A program made the translations under genes and the position numbers. Positions 36,925-45,451 of a stretch of 64,000 nt of DNA are shown one piece after another. A model generated the notes under the pieces. The model saw nothing but the letters and a program-made list of their open reading frames with translations. It was not told the DNA's origin and searched no databases. This DNA comes from Paraglaciecola sp. MB-3u-78 (GTDB taxonomy: Bacteria > Pseudomonadota > Gammaproteobacteria > Enterobacterales > Alteromonadaceae), in the NCBI RefSeq assembly GCF_002835935.1, contig NZ_PJCF01000007.1, positions 62,001 to 126,000 of the forward strand. Reading direction: 5' to 3'. The number at the start of each line of letters is the position of its first letter. The stretch's first letter is position 1.

Positions 36925-37998
36925 CTAGTTTGCATTAGAACTGTTTGTTTTCTGGTACTTACGAAGACGTTTCTTTTCCCTTCTTTTCGCCAATATTCGC
37001 GCTAATTTTCGCATACTTACCACTTGGTCACTTTCATCAATGATATCAATACCAAACAAGCTCTCGACTAAATCCTCAACGGTTAACACCCCCTCTAAAC
37101 CACCATATTCATCGACGATAAGTAACATGTTTCCTCGTTGTGAATGCAAAGGGGCAAATGCATTGGCTAAGGACATACTACTTAATATGGTGACCATGTC
37201 CTTTTGGTAAGCTTTGAGCTCTTTGTCTTTATTGCCGCGGGCATAAGCCAATAATATATCGGACTTTAAAACATAGCCGGTAATTTTCTCTGGCTCGCCA
37301 TTTTCATAGATAGGTATCCGTGAAAATGACACATCCGCATGGTGTTCCAAAAACTGTTCAACAGTCTTGGTATCAGGTAACGAAAAAACCACCGTTCTGT
37401 GGGTCATTGCTTGACGAACTTTAACTTGTTTTAAACTAAGCAAGTTCTGCATAACTGTCGCCTCGCGAGCGGCAATTTGACCTTCCTCAAAAGACAACGC
37501 AGTCATGGCGTAGAGTTCATCTCGATTCAAACCAATAAGAGGCGACTCGTCCTGCATTTTGGATGTCATTTTTTGCGCCATTTGTACAAAAGGCCACAAA
37601 ACAATGATTAAATACTTTAAAAAATAAGCTGTAGCTGGCGCAAGTTTACGCCAATAGGTTGCTCCAAGTGTCTTAGGAATGATTTCCGAGAATACCAATA
37701 TCAATAAAGTCAATATAGCCGAGGCAATCCCTAGATAAGCATCGCCAAACACTACAGCGGCCTGAGCACCAGCACCAGCAGCGCCCATAGTATGCGCAAT
37801 GGTATTTAAGCTTAAAATAGCAGCAAGTGGCCGGTTGATATCGCTGACTTGTTTTTTCAACAGCTTCCCAGACGGATGGCCACTTTTTTCTAACACAGAA
37901 ATATATGCAGAAGAAATACTCAGGATAACCGCTTCTGCAATTGAGCAAATAAACGAAAAACCTAACGCGATAACGATATATAAAAACAACAAAAACAT
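36925..37998 (-). CDS. CNNM/CBS-domain membrane protein (hemolysin-like)
   Basis: Protein of 357 aa with an N-terminal DUF21/CNNM transmembrane domain (three or four helices within residues 1-140, including FSEIIPKTLGA with the conserved EIIPK) and a cytoplasmic CBS pair (about 185-320: VKVRQAMTHRTVVFSL, RIPIYENGEPEKITGYVLKSDIL, LLIVDEYGGLEGVLTVEDLVE). The C-terminus is very basic (KRREKKRLRKYQK). CNNM/CorC proteins are implicated in Mg2+ efflux; this one lacks the CorC_HlyC C-terminal domain. It may be co-transcribed with lolD. Confidence 0.87.
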   Translation of the reverse strand: MFLLFLYIVIALGFSFICSIAEAVILSISSAYISVLEKSGHPSGKLLKKQVSDINRPLAAILSLNTIAHTMGAAGAGAQAAVVFGDAYLGIASAILTLLILVFSEIIPKTLGATYWRKLAPATAYFLKYLIIVLWPFVQMAQKMTSKMQDESPLIGLNRDELYAMTALSFEEGQIAAREATVMQNLLSLKQVKVRQAMTHRTVVFSLPDTKTVEQFLEHHADVSFSRIPIYENGEPEKITGYVLKSDILLAYARGNKDKELKAYQKDMVTILSSMSLANAFAPLHSQRGNMLLIVDEYGGLEGVLTVEDLVESLFGIDIIDESDQVVSMRKLARILAKRREKKRLRKYQKTNSSNAN

Positions 37999-38149
37999 AG
38001 GAATTAAATCTCAGAGGATGGCGTCAAGAGCATCATATAAGTATGGATAAGAGGCATAACACAAGCTTATCAAACCATCAGCAGATAACGTAGTGTTAAT
38101 AGAGACAAAAAGGAATTATTAAGCCAGAAGAAGCTAACAATCAATTTAT

Positions 38150-38226
38150 TGGCGGAGTGGACGAGACTCGAACTCGCGACCCCCGGCGTGACAGGCCGGT
38201 ATTCTAACCAACTGAACTACCACTCC
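38150..38226 (-). tRNA. tRNA-Asp (GTC), copy 3
   Basis: A 77-nt cloverleaf on the minus strand: acceptor GGAGTGG/CCACTCC, discriminator G and encoded CCA; D-loop AGTTGGTTAGA; anticodon loop CTGTCAC (GTC); T-loop TTCGAGT. Identical in the body to the two copies upstream; the 3'-most gene of the array. Confidence 0.97.
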
Positions 38227-38254
38227 GCATATAAATTGTATTTTGTTTTGATGT

Positions 38255-38331
38255 TGGCGGAGTGGACGAGACTCGAACTCGCGACCCCCGGCGTGACAGG
38301 CCGGTATTCTAACCAACTGAACTACCACTCC
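38255..38331 (-). tRNA. tRNA-Asp (GTC), copy 2
   Basis: Same 77-nt tRNA-Asp sequence including the CCA end, 28 bp from the copy on each coordinate-lower side and 88 bp from the next. Confidence 0.97.
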
Positions 38332-38419
38332 AGCCGTAATCAAAACATTACTTTATAGTTTTACGTTTAAACCTGACGGTAAAAAGTGCCGCTACTCAGT
38401 AATTAGACAAAATTAAAGT

Positions 38420-38496
38420 TGGCGGAGTGGACGAGACTCGAACTCGCGACCCCCGGCGTGACAGGCCGGTATTCTAACCAACTGAACTACCACTCC
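38420..38496 (-). tRNA. tRNA-Asp (GTC), copy 1 (promoter-proximal)
   Basis: Same 77-nt tRNA-Asp sequence including CCA; the first of three on the presumed common transcript, about 60 nt downstream of the predicted start site. Confidence 0.97.
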
Positions 38497-38563
38497 ACAA
38501 TCTTTAACATTATCAAGCAGTTAGATAAGAAATAAAGGATATCCCTTCTCAACCGCGGCGCAG

Positions 38564-38592
38564 ATAATACGGGTTCACCCCATACTAGTCAA
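38564..38592 (-). promoter_or_regulatory. promoter of the tRNA-Asp array with GC-rich discriminator
   Basis: On the minus strand TTGACT, 17 bp, TATTAT, followed at once by the GC-rich CTGCGCCGCGG. A GC-rich discriminator just after the -10 box is the mark of stringently controlled stable-RNA promoters. Confidence 0.85.
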
Positions 38593-38671
38593 TAGCTTTT
38601 TAGCACGAAATTCAGTTAAAAGCCTTGATTGCTGTAGTATTGAACAATTTGTCGATTAAGCGTGCATACAT

Positions 38672-40183
38672 TTATTCTTTAGGGAGGGATAAGTCCATAA
38701 ACTCAGGGTTGGACTCAGTTTTTTTTTCTGGCTTATTTTCTACTGTTGTTTCTTTGGGTTTAGCTTTACGTTTAAATATTTTTCCAAACAACCCCGCTAT
38801 TTTTGAGTCACCTTGTACATTGGCAGGTTTTTTGGTTGGTTTTTTGAATTTTTTGATAAAATTAAACTCGGGCTTTTTGTCTAAGGTTAGACACCAAATT
38901 AGCCCACCACCCACTACCAAAATAAACAGATTAATACTCACAATCAACGTTACAAGTGTCGATGTTGCCATTTTCTCAGCAGTTAATGTGACTTCTTGTT
39001 CAGGCATTGCACTTTTTTCATTAGCATTGTCCGTTATAGAGGCATCAACAACAGCTTTATCGACAGCAACAACAACCGGCTCTGGTTCTTCTGATAGGAA
39101 GCTATATTCAGGCACATCCAAAATAAACGCTCTGCCTTCAGTGGTATTTCCATAAGCCGTTAACTTAACGCGGTATACTCCATATTCGGAATTGACAATT
39201 AGATACTCACGTACGTCAGATGACATATCGGTAATAGAAAAGTTCTGAATGTCGCCATTCGGAAAGCGCACTTTCCCATCAATCAATAACGTAGACATAT
39301 CCACATATTCACGCTGGGCATCTATTGTAAGTTTATGGTAACCATCGCCGCCGCCATCAAGCTCAACGTTCACTTTAATTGGATTGGTCAACAGCATAAG
39401 TGCAGGATCGACTTGCTCACGGCTATACATAGGTGTAGATACAGTAAATGTAGGGATCCATTCGCCATCGGCAATGGCAAGATTAAATTGCCCAGTGAAG
39501 ACCCCATCTAATGGTCTTTCATCCATGCCTTTACCGTTGTCTTCAAAAAAGGCGATGATTTCTTTATTGGCGCCAAAATTATTAAAATTGGGATTATTTG
39601 TACTAGCCAATGAAATAGTCAGTTCAACCACATCTCTAAATGCAGTGTAGTCAATCGGCACACCATTGTTGGTTAAGTAGGCCGTTTGTTTAAGGATTTC
39701 ACCAGAAAAAATAATATTAGGTAAAGGCTCAGCATGTAATGCTAGCTCACTGATCACCATAACTCGACTTTCAGGGGAAATCTGACCAACCGCTTGCCAT
39801 GGCCCTGGCATCGGATTTTTAATGCTGATCATGTCATAAGTACTGCTATCAAACCAAAAAACGTCGCTACCATCGGCGCTGGATTGAAAAATTTTGGAAC
39901 CATCAGGCTGCACTAAAACTATAGGTGCAGAACCGAAGTCACGAAAAAATATCATGGTAATTTCTTCAACTTCGAAATCGATTCTAAAACGGTTTTGCAG
40001 TAACTCGATTCCATTTTGGTAATCGGAACCTAATTGCGTAAGGGGCGGATCTCGATCTTGACTGATAGCTTGATTAATTGAAGATGGGGCGCTGTCCTGC
40101 TTAATTTGAGGAATAGCTTGTACCGACAAGCTCACGTAAGGAAAAAACCACAAAATATGAGCAGATACGACCCATTTCAACAT
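38672..40183 (-). CDS. TIGR03503-like membrane-anchored protein
   Basis: Protein of 503 aa with an N-terminal signal peptide (WVVSAHILWFFPYVSLSVQA), a ~370-aa extracytoplasmic region rich in beta strands (MIFFRDFGSAPIVLVQPDGSKIF...; FEDNGKGMDERPLDGVFTG), one C-terminal transmembrane helix (TLVTLIVSINLFILVVGGGLIW, near residue 425) and a basic Lys/Pro-rich cytoplasmic tail. It fits the conserved gammaproteobacterial family TIGR03503, typically next to dnaQ; the family assignment is from memory and the function is unknown. It lies 36 bp downstream of dnaQ on the same strand. Confidence 0.7.
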   Translation of the reverse strand: MLKWVVSAHILWFFPYVSLSVQAIPQIKQDSAPSSINQAISQDRDPPLTQLGSDYQNGIELLQNRFRIDFEVEEITMIFFRDFGSAPIVLVQPDGSKIFQSSADGSDVFWFDSSTYDMISIKNPMPGPWQAVGQISPESRVMVISELALHAEPLPNIIFSGEILKQTAYLTNNGVPIDYTAFRDVVELTISLASTNNPNFNNFGANKEIIAFFEDNGKGMDERPLDGVFTGQFNLAIADGEWIPTFTVSTPMYSREQVDPALMLLTNPIKVNVELDGGGDGYHKLTIDAQREYVDMSTLLIDGKVRFPNGDIQNFSITDMSSDVREYLIVNSEYGVYRVKLTAYGNTTEGRAFILDVPEYSFLSEEPEPVVVAVDKAVVDASITDNANEKSAMPEQEVTLTAEKMATSTLVTLIVSINLFILVVGGGLIWCLTLDKKPEFNFIKKFKKPTKKPANVQGDSKIAGLFGKIFKRKAKPKETTVENKPEKKTESNPEFMDLSLPKE

Positions 40184-40218
40184 GTTTACTCAACCCACTG
40201 TTTTGTCACTATTTATCA

Positions 40219-40926
40219 CTATTGACGCCATACGCAGGCGCCACCTTTTTCAGCCACCAAGTCTAATCGACTTTCGTGCTTATTTAATTCATCGGCCGTT
40301 GCCATAACAACCTTTAACGGTTTTCTTTGAGCAGACAGCCTGCGAATAGTTTCTACTTGAACGCCACCTTCGCCACTAGCCTTACCACTTAAATTGAGGT
40401 CAGTTTGCCCCCCTGTCATCATTAGATACACATCAGCCAAAATCTCTGCATCTAATAACGCGCCGTGTTTCTCTCGATGTGAGTTATCTATGCCATAACG
40501 CCTACACAGTGCATCAAGATTATTCTTTTGCCCAGGATGGAGCTTTCTTGCCAAATCCAAAGTGTCGAGCACGGTACACATTTTAGCAGACTCTTTGACT
40601 GCCAAACCTGAGAGCCTATTGAACTCATGATCCATAAAACCGATGTCAAATGGTGCGTTGTGGATCACCAGTTGCGCACCGCTAATAAAATCAATAAATT
40701 CTTTGGCTATGTTGTTAAATACGGGCTTGTCTACCAAAAATTCATTGGTGATCCCGTGCACCCCTATCGCTTCTTGTTTGACCAACCGCTGTGGATTAAT
40801 GTACACGTGAAAGGTTTTCCCCGTGAGACGTCGGTTAATCATTTCCACACACCCTATCTCAATGATGCGGTGTCCTTGTTTAGGATCTAATCCAGTGGTT
40901 TCGGTATCTAATACAATTTGGCGCAT
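40219..40926 (-). CDS. dnaQ: DNA polymerase III epsilon subunit (proofreading exonuclease)
   Basis: 3'-5' proofreading exonuclease of the replicative polymerase, about 235 aa from ATG 40926 (MRQIVLDTETTGLDP). The upstream in-frame ATG at 41022 would add 32 non-family residues and leave almost no promoter space next to rnhA. DEDDh motifs are seen: DTETTGLD, HNAPFDIGFMDHEF and HGALLDAEILADVY; the C-terminal clamp/alpha-binding part is shorter. It is divergent from rnhA across ~110 bp, the classic gammaproteobacterial arrangement. Confidence 0.95.
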   Translation of the reverse strand: MRQIVLDTETTGLDPKQGHRIIEIGCVEMINRRLTGKTFHVYINPQRLVKQEAIGVHGITNEFLVDKPVFNNIAKEFIDFISGAQLVIHNAPFDIGFMDHEFNRLSGLAVKESAKMCTVLDTLDLARKLHPGQKNNLDALCRRYGIDNSHREKHGALLDAEILADVYLMMTGGQTDLNLSGKASGEGGVQVETIRRLSAQRKPLKVVMATADELNKHESRLDLVAEKGGACVWRQ

Positions 40927-41036
40927 TTCAAGCTCTTTATAATTTACTTTATAGAATTTTGTAGCATTAACAATCTTGGCCATTATACTGCGCTGAATTA
41001 AAAATTCCTGACATTTATCCACTAAATTAGGTTCAT

Positions 41037-41498
41037 ATGAAACAAGTAGAAATTTTTACCGATGGCTCCTGCCTAGGTAATCCCGGTCCTGGTGGTTATG
41101 GTGCCGTGATGATTTTTGACCAGCATCGCAAAGAACTCAGTCAAGGGTTTAAACATACCACCAATAACAGAATGGAATTACTGGCCACTATCGAGGCACT
41201 CGCAATTTTAAATGAGGCGTGTTCTGTTAACTTAACGACTGACAGCCAGTACGTTAAAAATGGGATTAACCAGTGGATTAAAAATTGGCGCAAAAATGGC
41301 TGGCGTACCTCAGATAAAAAACCAGTCAAAAATGTCGATTTATGGAAACGTTTAGACCAACAAGTTGCTAAACATAAAGTGAGTTGGTTTTGGGTAAAGG
41401 GTCACTCTGGTCATCCGGAAAATGAAGCTTGTGATCAACTTGCTCGTAAAGCAGCTGAAGGAAAAAACATGCCAGAAGATAGCGGCTTTTCTGGCTAA
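41037..41498 (+). CDS. rnhA: ribonuclease HI
   Basis: RNase HI degrades the RNA strand of RNA-DNA hybrids; 153 aa. The catalytic acidic set is visible: Asp in [15 protein letters not shown], Glu in [13 protein letters not shown], Asp in LTTDSQYV and the C-terminal Asp in [13 protein letters not shown], with the basic handle ([20 protein letters not shown]) between. It is divergent from dnaQ. A weak imperfect hairpin follows the stop (41530-41565), shared with the convergent VOC gene. Confidence 0.96.
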   Translation: MKQVEIFTDGSCLGNPGPGGYGAVMIFDQHRKELSQGFKHTTNNRMELLATIEALAILNEACSVNLTTDSQYVKNGINQWIKNWRKNGWRTSDKKPVKNVDLWKRLDQQVAKHKVSWFWVKGHSGHPENEACDQLARKAAEGKNMPEDSGFSG

Positions 41499-41547
41499 CC
41501 AATCAGTGCAACCCAGCTAGACTTAAAAGGTGACAAGTACCTTAGGG

Positions 41548-41901
41548 TTACTTATCACTCCACACCGCATATTCGTTGTTGTTTCCATCGCAAAAGTGAA
41601 ACCTATGGCCACCTGGAAATTCAAAGGTGGCCGTTTTAATTGTGCCTCCAGCCGATATTATTGCGGCTTGGCTTTTCACTAAATCATCACTGTATAACAC
41701 AACTAGCACACTGCCCTTATCCGCAGACACATTATGTTCAGAAACGTATAAACCGCCATCTATCCCAGCTCCAGTAATCGCCGCATAGTCGTCCCCGTAA
41801 TCAACAAATGTCCAACCAAACACTTTATTAAAGAAGGCTTTACTCGAAGCCAAGGCTTTTACTGGAATTTCAATATAATTAATTTTATGGTGTTGGCTCA
41901 T
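41548..41901 (-). CDS. VOC-family (glyoxalase-like) protein
   Basis: Small metal-dependent-fold protein of 117 aa of the vicinal oxygen chelate superfamily. Paired beta-alpha-beta-beta units are recognisable (INYIEIPVKALASSKAFFNKVFGWTF ... FPGGHRFHFCDGNNNEYAVW). The start ATG 41901 has GGAGA six bases upstream, which falls inside the longer frame that begins at 41913. Function and substrate are unknown. Confidence 0.82.
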   Translation of the reverse strand: MSQHHKINYIEIPVKALASSKAFFNKVFGWTFVDYGDDYAAITGAGIDGGLYVSEHNVSADKGSVLVVLYSDDLVKSQAAIISAGGTIKTATFEFPGGHRFHFCDGNNNEYAVWSDK

Positions 41902-41986
41902 AGTATTCTCCATTTGTTTAAAGCATCATGTTAGCAAGTTGTTAGTGTAATAATGCACTAAAATTTACTAAATTTGAGGATAACCA

Positions 41987-42403
41987 ATGCGCGTAATTGA
42001 AAATATCTGCTTGTTATTAGGTCGACTGTTAATGGGCACCTATTTTATTCTGCCGGGATTACAGAAGATAACCAACTATCAAACAATGACAGACTATATG
42101 CTGGCGCACAGTGTGCCTGCTACTGCATTTTTATTGCCTGTTACTATCGTTATACAAATTTTATTAGGTTTGGCGATTATTATTGGCTTTAAAGGCAAGT
42201 TAGCGGCCTTTATTTTAGCGGGGTTAACTCTAGTGATAAGTATTTACATGCACGACTTTTGGAGTATGGCGGAAAGTTTAGAACGCACCCACGAAACTCA
42301 AAACTTCTTTAAAAATATGGGGATCATGGCTGGACTACTTATGGTTTCAAGCATAGGTACAGGTTGGCTAAGTTTGGACAATCGAAAAGCCAACAATCTT
42401 TAG
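41987..42403 (+). CDS. DoxX-family membrane protein
   Basis: Membrane protein, 138 aa, with four helices and the DoxX pattern (LLGRLLMGTYFILPGLQKI at the start, LLGLAIIIGFKGKLAAFILAGLTL in the middle, FFKNMGIMAGLLMV near the end). DoxX/YphA-type proteins are linked to redox homeostasis or terminal-oxidase accessory roles. It converges on the porin gene across a strong two-way terminator. Confidence 0.82.
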   Translation: MRVIENICLLLGRLLMGTYFILPGLQKITNYQTMTDYMLAHSVPATAFLLPVTIVIQILLGLAIIIGFKGKLAAFILAGLTLVISIYMHDFWSMAESLERTHETQNFFKNMGIMAGLLMVSSIGTGWLSLDNRKANNL

Positions 42404-42472
42404 ACTGAATTAGTTCTCTAATCTAATTAACAATTTGACCATCGGTCATATGCTTACTTTAGATAATGTTAT

Positions 42473-42514
42473 AAAAAAGAGGTCAACATTATTCATAATG
42501 TTGACCTCTTTTTT
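42473..42514. terminator. bidirectional terminator between doxX-like gene and porin
   Basis: A near-perfect 20-bp inverted repeat (core GAGGTCAACATTAT / ATAATGTTGACCTC) is flanked by six A on one side and six T on the other, so it serves both convergent genes. Confidence 0.95.
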
Positions 42515-42529
42515 CATCATTACATATTA

Positions 42530-43756
42530 TTAAAACTTAGCGCCAACCCATATCCAAACTTTATCAGTGTCTACTTTGATATCCCCAGCAGAATACGCCG
42601 CATATTTGATACCTGCGGTGTAATATTTAGCGTATTTTTTGACATATGATAAGTTGAGTTCACTGCCTAAATCATCAACGCTTTCGCTGGCCTCATCAGC
42701 GTCAAATTTATGATAAACAGCTGTCCACCCGCCACCCAATACTTTACCAGCTAACATAAAGCTAGTATCGACTAATCCTTGTGAAGGCGTGCCCAAAAAC
42801 TGATCAGACCAACCATTAAATTTATGTAAAGTGGCTAAAGGGGTAGAAAATCCAAAGGCACCGTTATCTGAACCCAGCACTTCGTAGCCAACTTTAGCAG
42901 TCATACCACTAAACACGACCCCAGCTTCAAAGTTTAAATAATAAACATCAAAGTCCGCCACCGCTGACTCACTGGTCTGGCTGGCGTATTCGGCGCGATA
43001 TAACACCTTAGTATCACCCGCTTTAGTGCTACCAGCAAAGCTAATACCAAAAGTATCCAAAGCATTATCGGTATTATTATCAACTTCAAGTAGATAGCCA
43101 TAACCTGTCAATGTTCCCACTGATGTTTTGTAAGACGCGTTGATTAAATGATCTTTTGAATCTAAATCAGCGTCTTGAGCAAATATACGGTTTCTCTGAG
43201 TAATATAAGCATATTGCAACGTTAAGTCTTTTACAGCGGAATATTTTGCAGATAACGCATCAAAGGTTTGTCTATCTTGACGCCAGCCAACATGACCAAC
43301 AAATCGATGTCCGTCCATAGTGATCACTTGGCGACCTAATTTTGCACTTAAACCAGCATTTTTATACTGAATGTAACCTTGATCCAATTCAGTGTGCTCA
43401 GGATCTGCAATCACTGAATATAGACCAAGGTTATAGCCGGTTGGTCCAACAGTATAATCGCCTTGGCCTAGCACAATGCGAGTGTCTTCCATTTCAACTT
43501 TAGCCGAAAATCCTTTGTAGCTGCCAGTGTCATAAGCCAATAATGTACGTAATGTCAGCGCACTGGCATCTTCAAGGGCGTTATCTTGGTCTACACTTTC
43601 GTAACGCAAGTTTAAATTAACACTTCCCTTACCTGAGGTCAGTGCTTCAGTAAATCCTTCTGCGTATGCCATTTGACTAGTAGCAGAGCCAACAAGTACT
43701 ATTGCTAGAGCAATATTGATAGCATGTTTGTTCATTTTCTTAATGGTTGTTTTCAT
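42530..43756 (-). CDS. outer-membrane porin, alginate-export-like, at the end of the nitrate uptake operon
   Basis: Outer-membrane beta-barrel of about 408 aa. A signal peptide (INIALAIVLVGSATSQMAYA) is followed by repeated amphipathic strands (SVNLNLRYESVDQDN ... LTLRTLLAYDTGSYKGFSAKVEMEDTR ... AKLGRQVITMDGHRFVG). It ends in an aromatic-terminated strand (KVWIWVGAKF), as porins do; the pattern fits the alginate-export/OprD-like porin group. I use ATG 43756 with AGAGAG upstream. It lies 102 bp after the nrtD 3' end in the same direction, suggesting a nitrate/nitrite channel role by association. Any co-transcription with nrtABD is now blocked by the insertion sequence. Confidence 0.8.
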   Translation of the reverse strand: MKTTIKKMNKHAINIALAIVLVGSATSQMAYAEGFTEALTSGKGSVNLNLRYESVDQDNALEDASALTLRTLLAYDTGSYKGFSAKVEMEDTRIVLGQGDYTVGPTGYNLGLYSVIADPEHTELDQGYIQYKNAGLSAKLGRQVITMDGHRFVGHVGWRQDRQTFDALSAKYSAVKDLTLQYAYITQRNRIFAQDADLDSKDHLINASYKTSVGTLTGYGYLLEVDNNTDNALDTFGISFAGSTKAGDTKVLYRAEYASQTSESAVADFDVYYLNFEAGVVFSGMTAKVGYEVLGSDNGAFGFSTPLATLHKFNGWSDQFLGTPSQGLVDTSFMLAGKVLGGGWTAVYHKFDADEASESVDDLGSELNLSYVKKYAKYYTAGIKYAAYSAGDIKVDTDKVWIWVGAKF

Positions 43757-43857
43757 GGTTTTCTCTCTAGATTTAAGCACAGATCTGTTTTGTCACAGAG
43801 TTTGCTGTTAACAGTTATATAATTTTATTGAATAAAAGTTATGAGGTAATATTGTGA

Positions 43858-44066
43858 CTAAGCCACATTACTTTGAGTTGCCCCACTCTTGCGTTTGGAT
43901 TGTTTTTTACGGTGTTCGTCAACAGATTCCACTTTGCGCTGCTTTTCGTATAAAAACTTAAGAACTTCGTGGCGATAGTGATTGTATTGTTGGTTATCAG
44001 CTAATTCGATGCGGTTCCTAGGCCTGTCTAATTCTATAGATAAAATCTCACCAATAGTAGCCCCAG
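43858..44066 (-). pseudogene. 3' fragment of nrtD cut off by an insertion sequence
   Basis: Reads GATIGEILSIELDRPRNRIEL, then NQQYNHYRHEVLKFLYEKQRK and a basic tail, the characteristic C-terminus of nitrate-transport ATPases of the NrtD/NasD type. Joined to 45459-46107 (removing the element and one copy of the 7-bp duplication) it restores an uninterrupted 286-codon frame. As it stands it lacks a promoter and a family start codon. Confidence 0.9.
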
Positions 44067-45451
44067 CCTTGTCCAATATGAAATGAGTCTTAACTAATTG
44101 CGTGTTTCCAAAATGAAATGCGTCTAAAGACTTAAATTCTGTTCATGATCATAAGATGCAAGCGATCATGAATATAGAAAACCTCACCACTATTGAAGAG
44201 CTTGAACGCTTTATTCAAGGTAACCAAGCCGTCGCCTTTACCGTTTTAGGTGATAAAAATCAGCGATATCAATTCATTCAAAAAACATTGATAAAATTTC
44301 GCTATATCACGTTAAAAAAAACCGACAAAGGGATCGTCAATCAATACCTTAAAAAGGTGACAGGCTACTCGCGGCAGCAACTCACTCGATTGATAAAACA
44401 ATACAAGGACGTCGGCAGAATTAACTGGCAACCTTGCCGAACTAACGGCTTTTCAACCATTTACAGTACAAAGGATATTAAGCTACTGGCTGAAATGGAC
44501 GCAAGGCATGATGATATCTGTGGTCATGCCACTAAAAAGCTGTTGGAGCGTGCCTACAATACGTTTGAGCAATCAGAATACCAAATGCTTGCCACTATCT
44601 CTGTTTCACATTTATATAACTTGAGGCACTCTCAAGGCTACCAAAAACAACGCAGACACTTCACAAAAACACAATCAAGACAAGTGCCTATTGGCGAACG
44701 GCGTAAACCTCAACCCAACGGCGAGCCTGGCTATATTCGTATTGATACCGTGCACCAAGGAGACCTAGATAAACAAAAAGGCGTGTATCATATTAATGCA
44801 GTTGATGAGGTGACACAGTTTGAGGTTGTTTGCTCAGTTGAACGTATTAGTGAGCGTTACCTCATTCCAGTACTAACGCAAATGATGGCCGCATTTCCTT
44901 TTATTATCAAAGGGTTTCATTCAGATAATGGCTCTGAATACATCAACAAACACGTGTGTAAATTACTCACCAAACTTGAAATAGAGCTCACTAAATCACG
45001 CTCAAGACACTCAAACGATAATGCCTTAGCAGAAAGTAAAAATGCATCAATTGTAAGAAAACAGTTTGGTTACACACATATTCCACAGAAATGGGCACCG
45101 TTAATCAATACGTTTAATTTAAAATATCTTTACCCGTATATCAATTATCATAGACCTTGTTTCTTTCCTGAAGTCACCACTGATGATAAAGGGAAACAAC
45201 GTAAAACTTACCCTTACAAAAGTATGATGACGCCCTATGAAAAACTAAAATCTTTACCCAATGCCAAAACATATTTGAAAGCAGACTTTCATTTTGAAAT
45301 ACTAGATGAGCAAGCTATGGAAATGACAGATAATGCTTGTGCTGAATTACTTCAAAAAGAACGTAATGAATTATTTAACCAGATCTTTGAACAGAATAAA
45401 CGAGCCTAAAAATTTACTTACTTAAGACTCATTTGTTAATTGGAATATACT
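44067..45451 (+). mobile_element. insertion sequence inside nrtD, 7-bp target duplication
   Basis: A 1,385-bp element flanked by direct copies of GCCCCAG (44060-44066 and 45452-45458). Near both ends lie inverted copies of CCAAT then AAATGAGTCTTAA (left about 44073-44092, right about 45420-45443), with one length difference between the two blocks. It carries a single transposase gene on the + strand, opposite to nrtD. I cannot assign the IS family with certainty. Confidence 0.9.
44156..45409 (+). CDS. DDE integrase-core transposase
   Basis: Transposase of 417 aa. The N-terminal part has a helix-turn-helix-like region (YLKKVTGYSRQQLTRLIKQY), and the middle is an rve-type DDE core: first Asp in YIRIDTVHQGD, second Asp in GFHSDNGSEY, Glu in NDNALAESKNASIVRK. 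The C-terminal part is basic. Length and motif spacing suggest an IS481/IS3-superfamily-like integrase, but I cannot name the family. The reading frame is intact, so the element may still be active. Confidence 0.85.
   Translation: MQAIMNIENLTTIEELERFIQGNQAVAFTVLGDKNQRYQFIQKTLIKFRYITLKKTDKGIVNQYLKKVTGYSRQQLTRLIKQYKDVGRINWQPCRTNGFSTIYSTKDIKLLAEMDARHDDICGHATKKLLERAYNTFEQSEYQMLATISVSHLYNLRHSQGYQKQRRHFTKTQSRQVPIGERRKPQPNGEPGYIRIDTVHQGDLDKQKGVYHINAVDEVTQFEVVCSVERISERYLIPVLTQMMAAFPFIIKGFHSDNGSEYINKHVCKLLTKLEIELTKSRSRHSNDNALAESKNASIVRKQFGYTHIPQKWAPLINTFNLKYLYPYINYHRPCFFPEVTTDDKGKQRKTYPYKSMMTPYEKLKSLPNAKTYLKADFHFEILDEQAMEMTDNACAELLQKERNELFNQIFEQNKRA

Noticed and set aside
38149-38358. Open frames on both strands through the tRNA-Asp copies, with duplicated peptide segments
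   Set aside because: They are translations of the repeated tRNA genes; the repeats explain the apparent duplicated protein.
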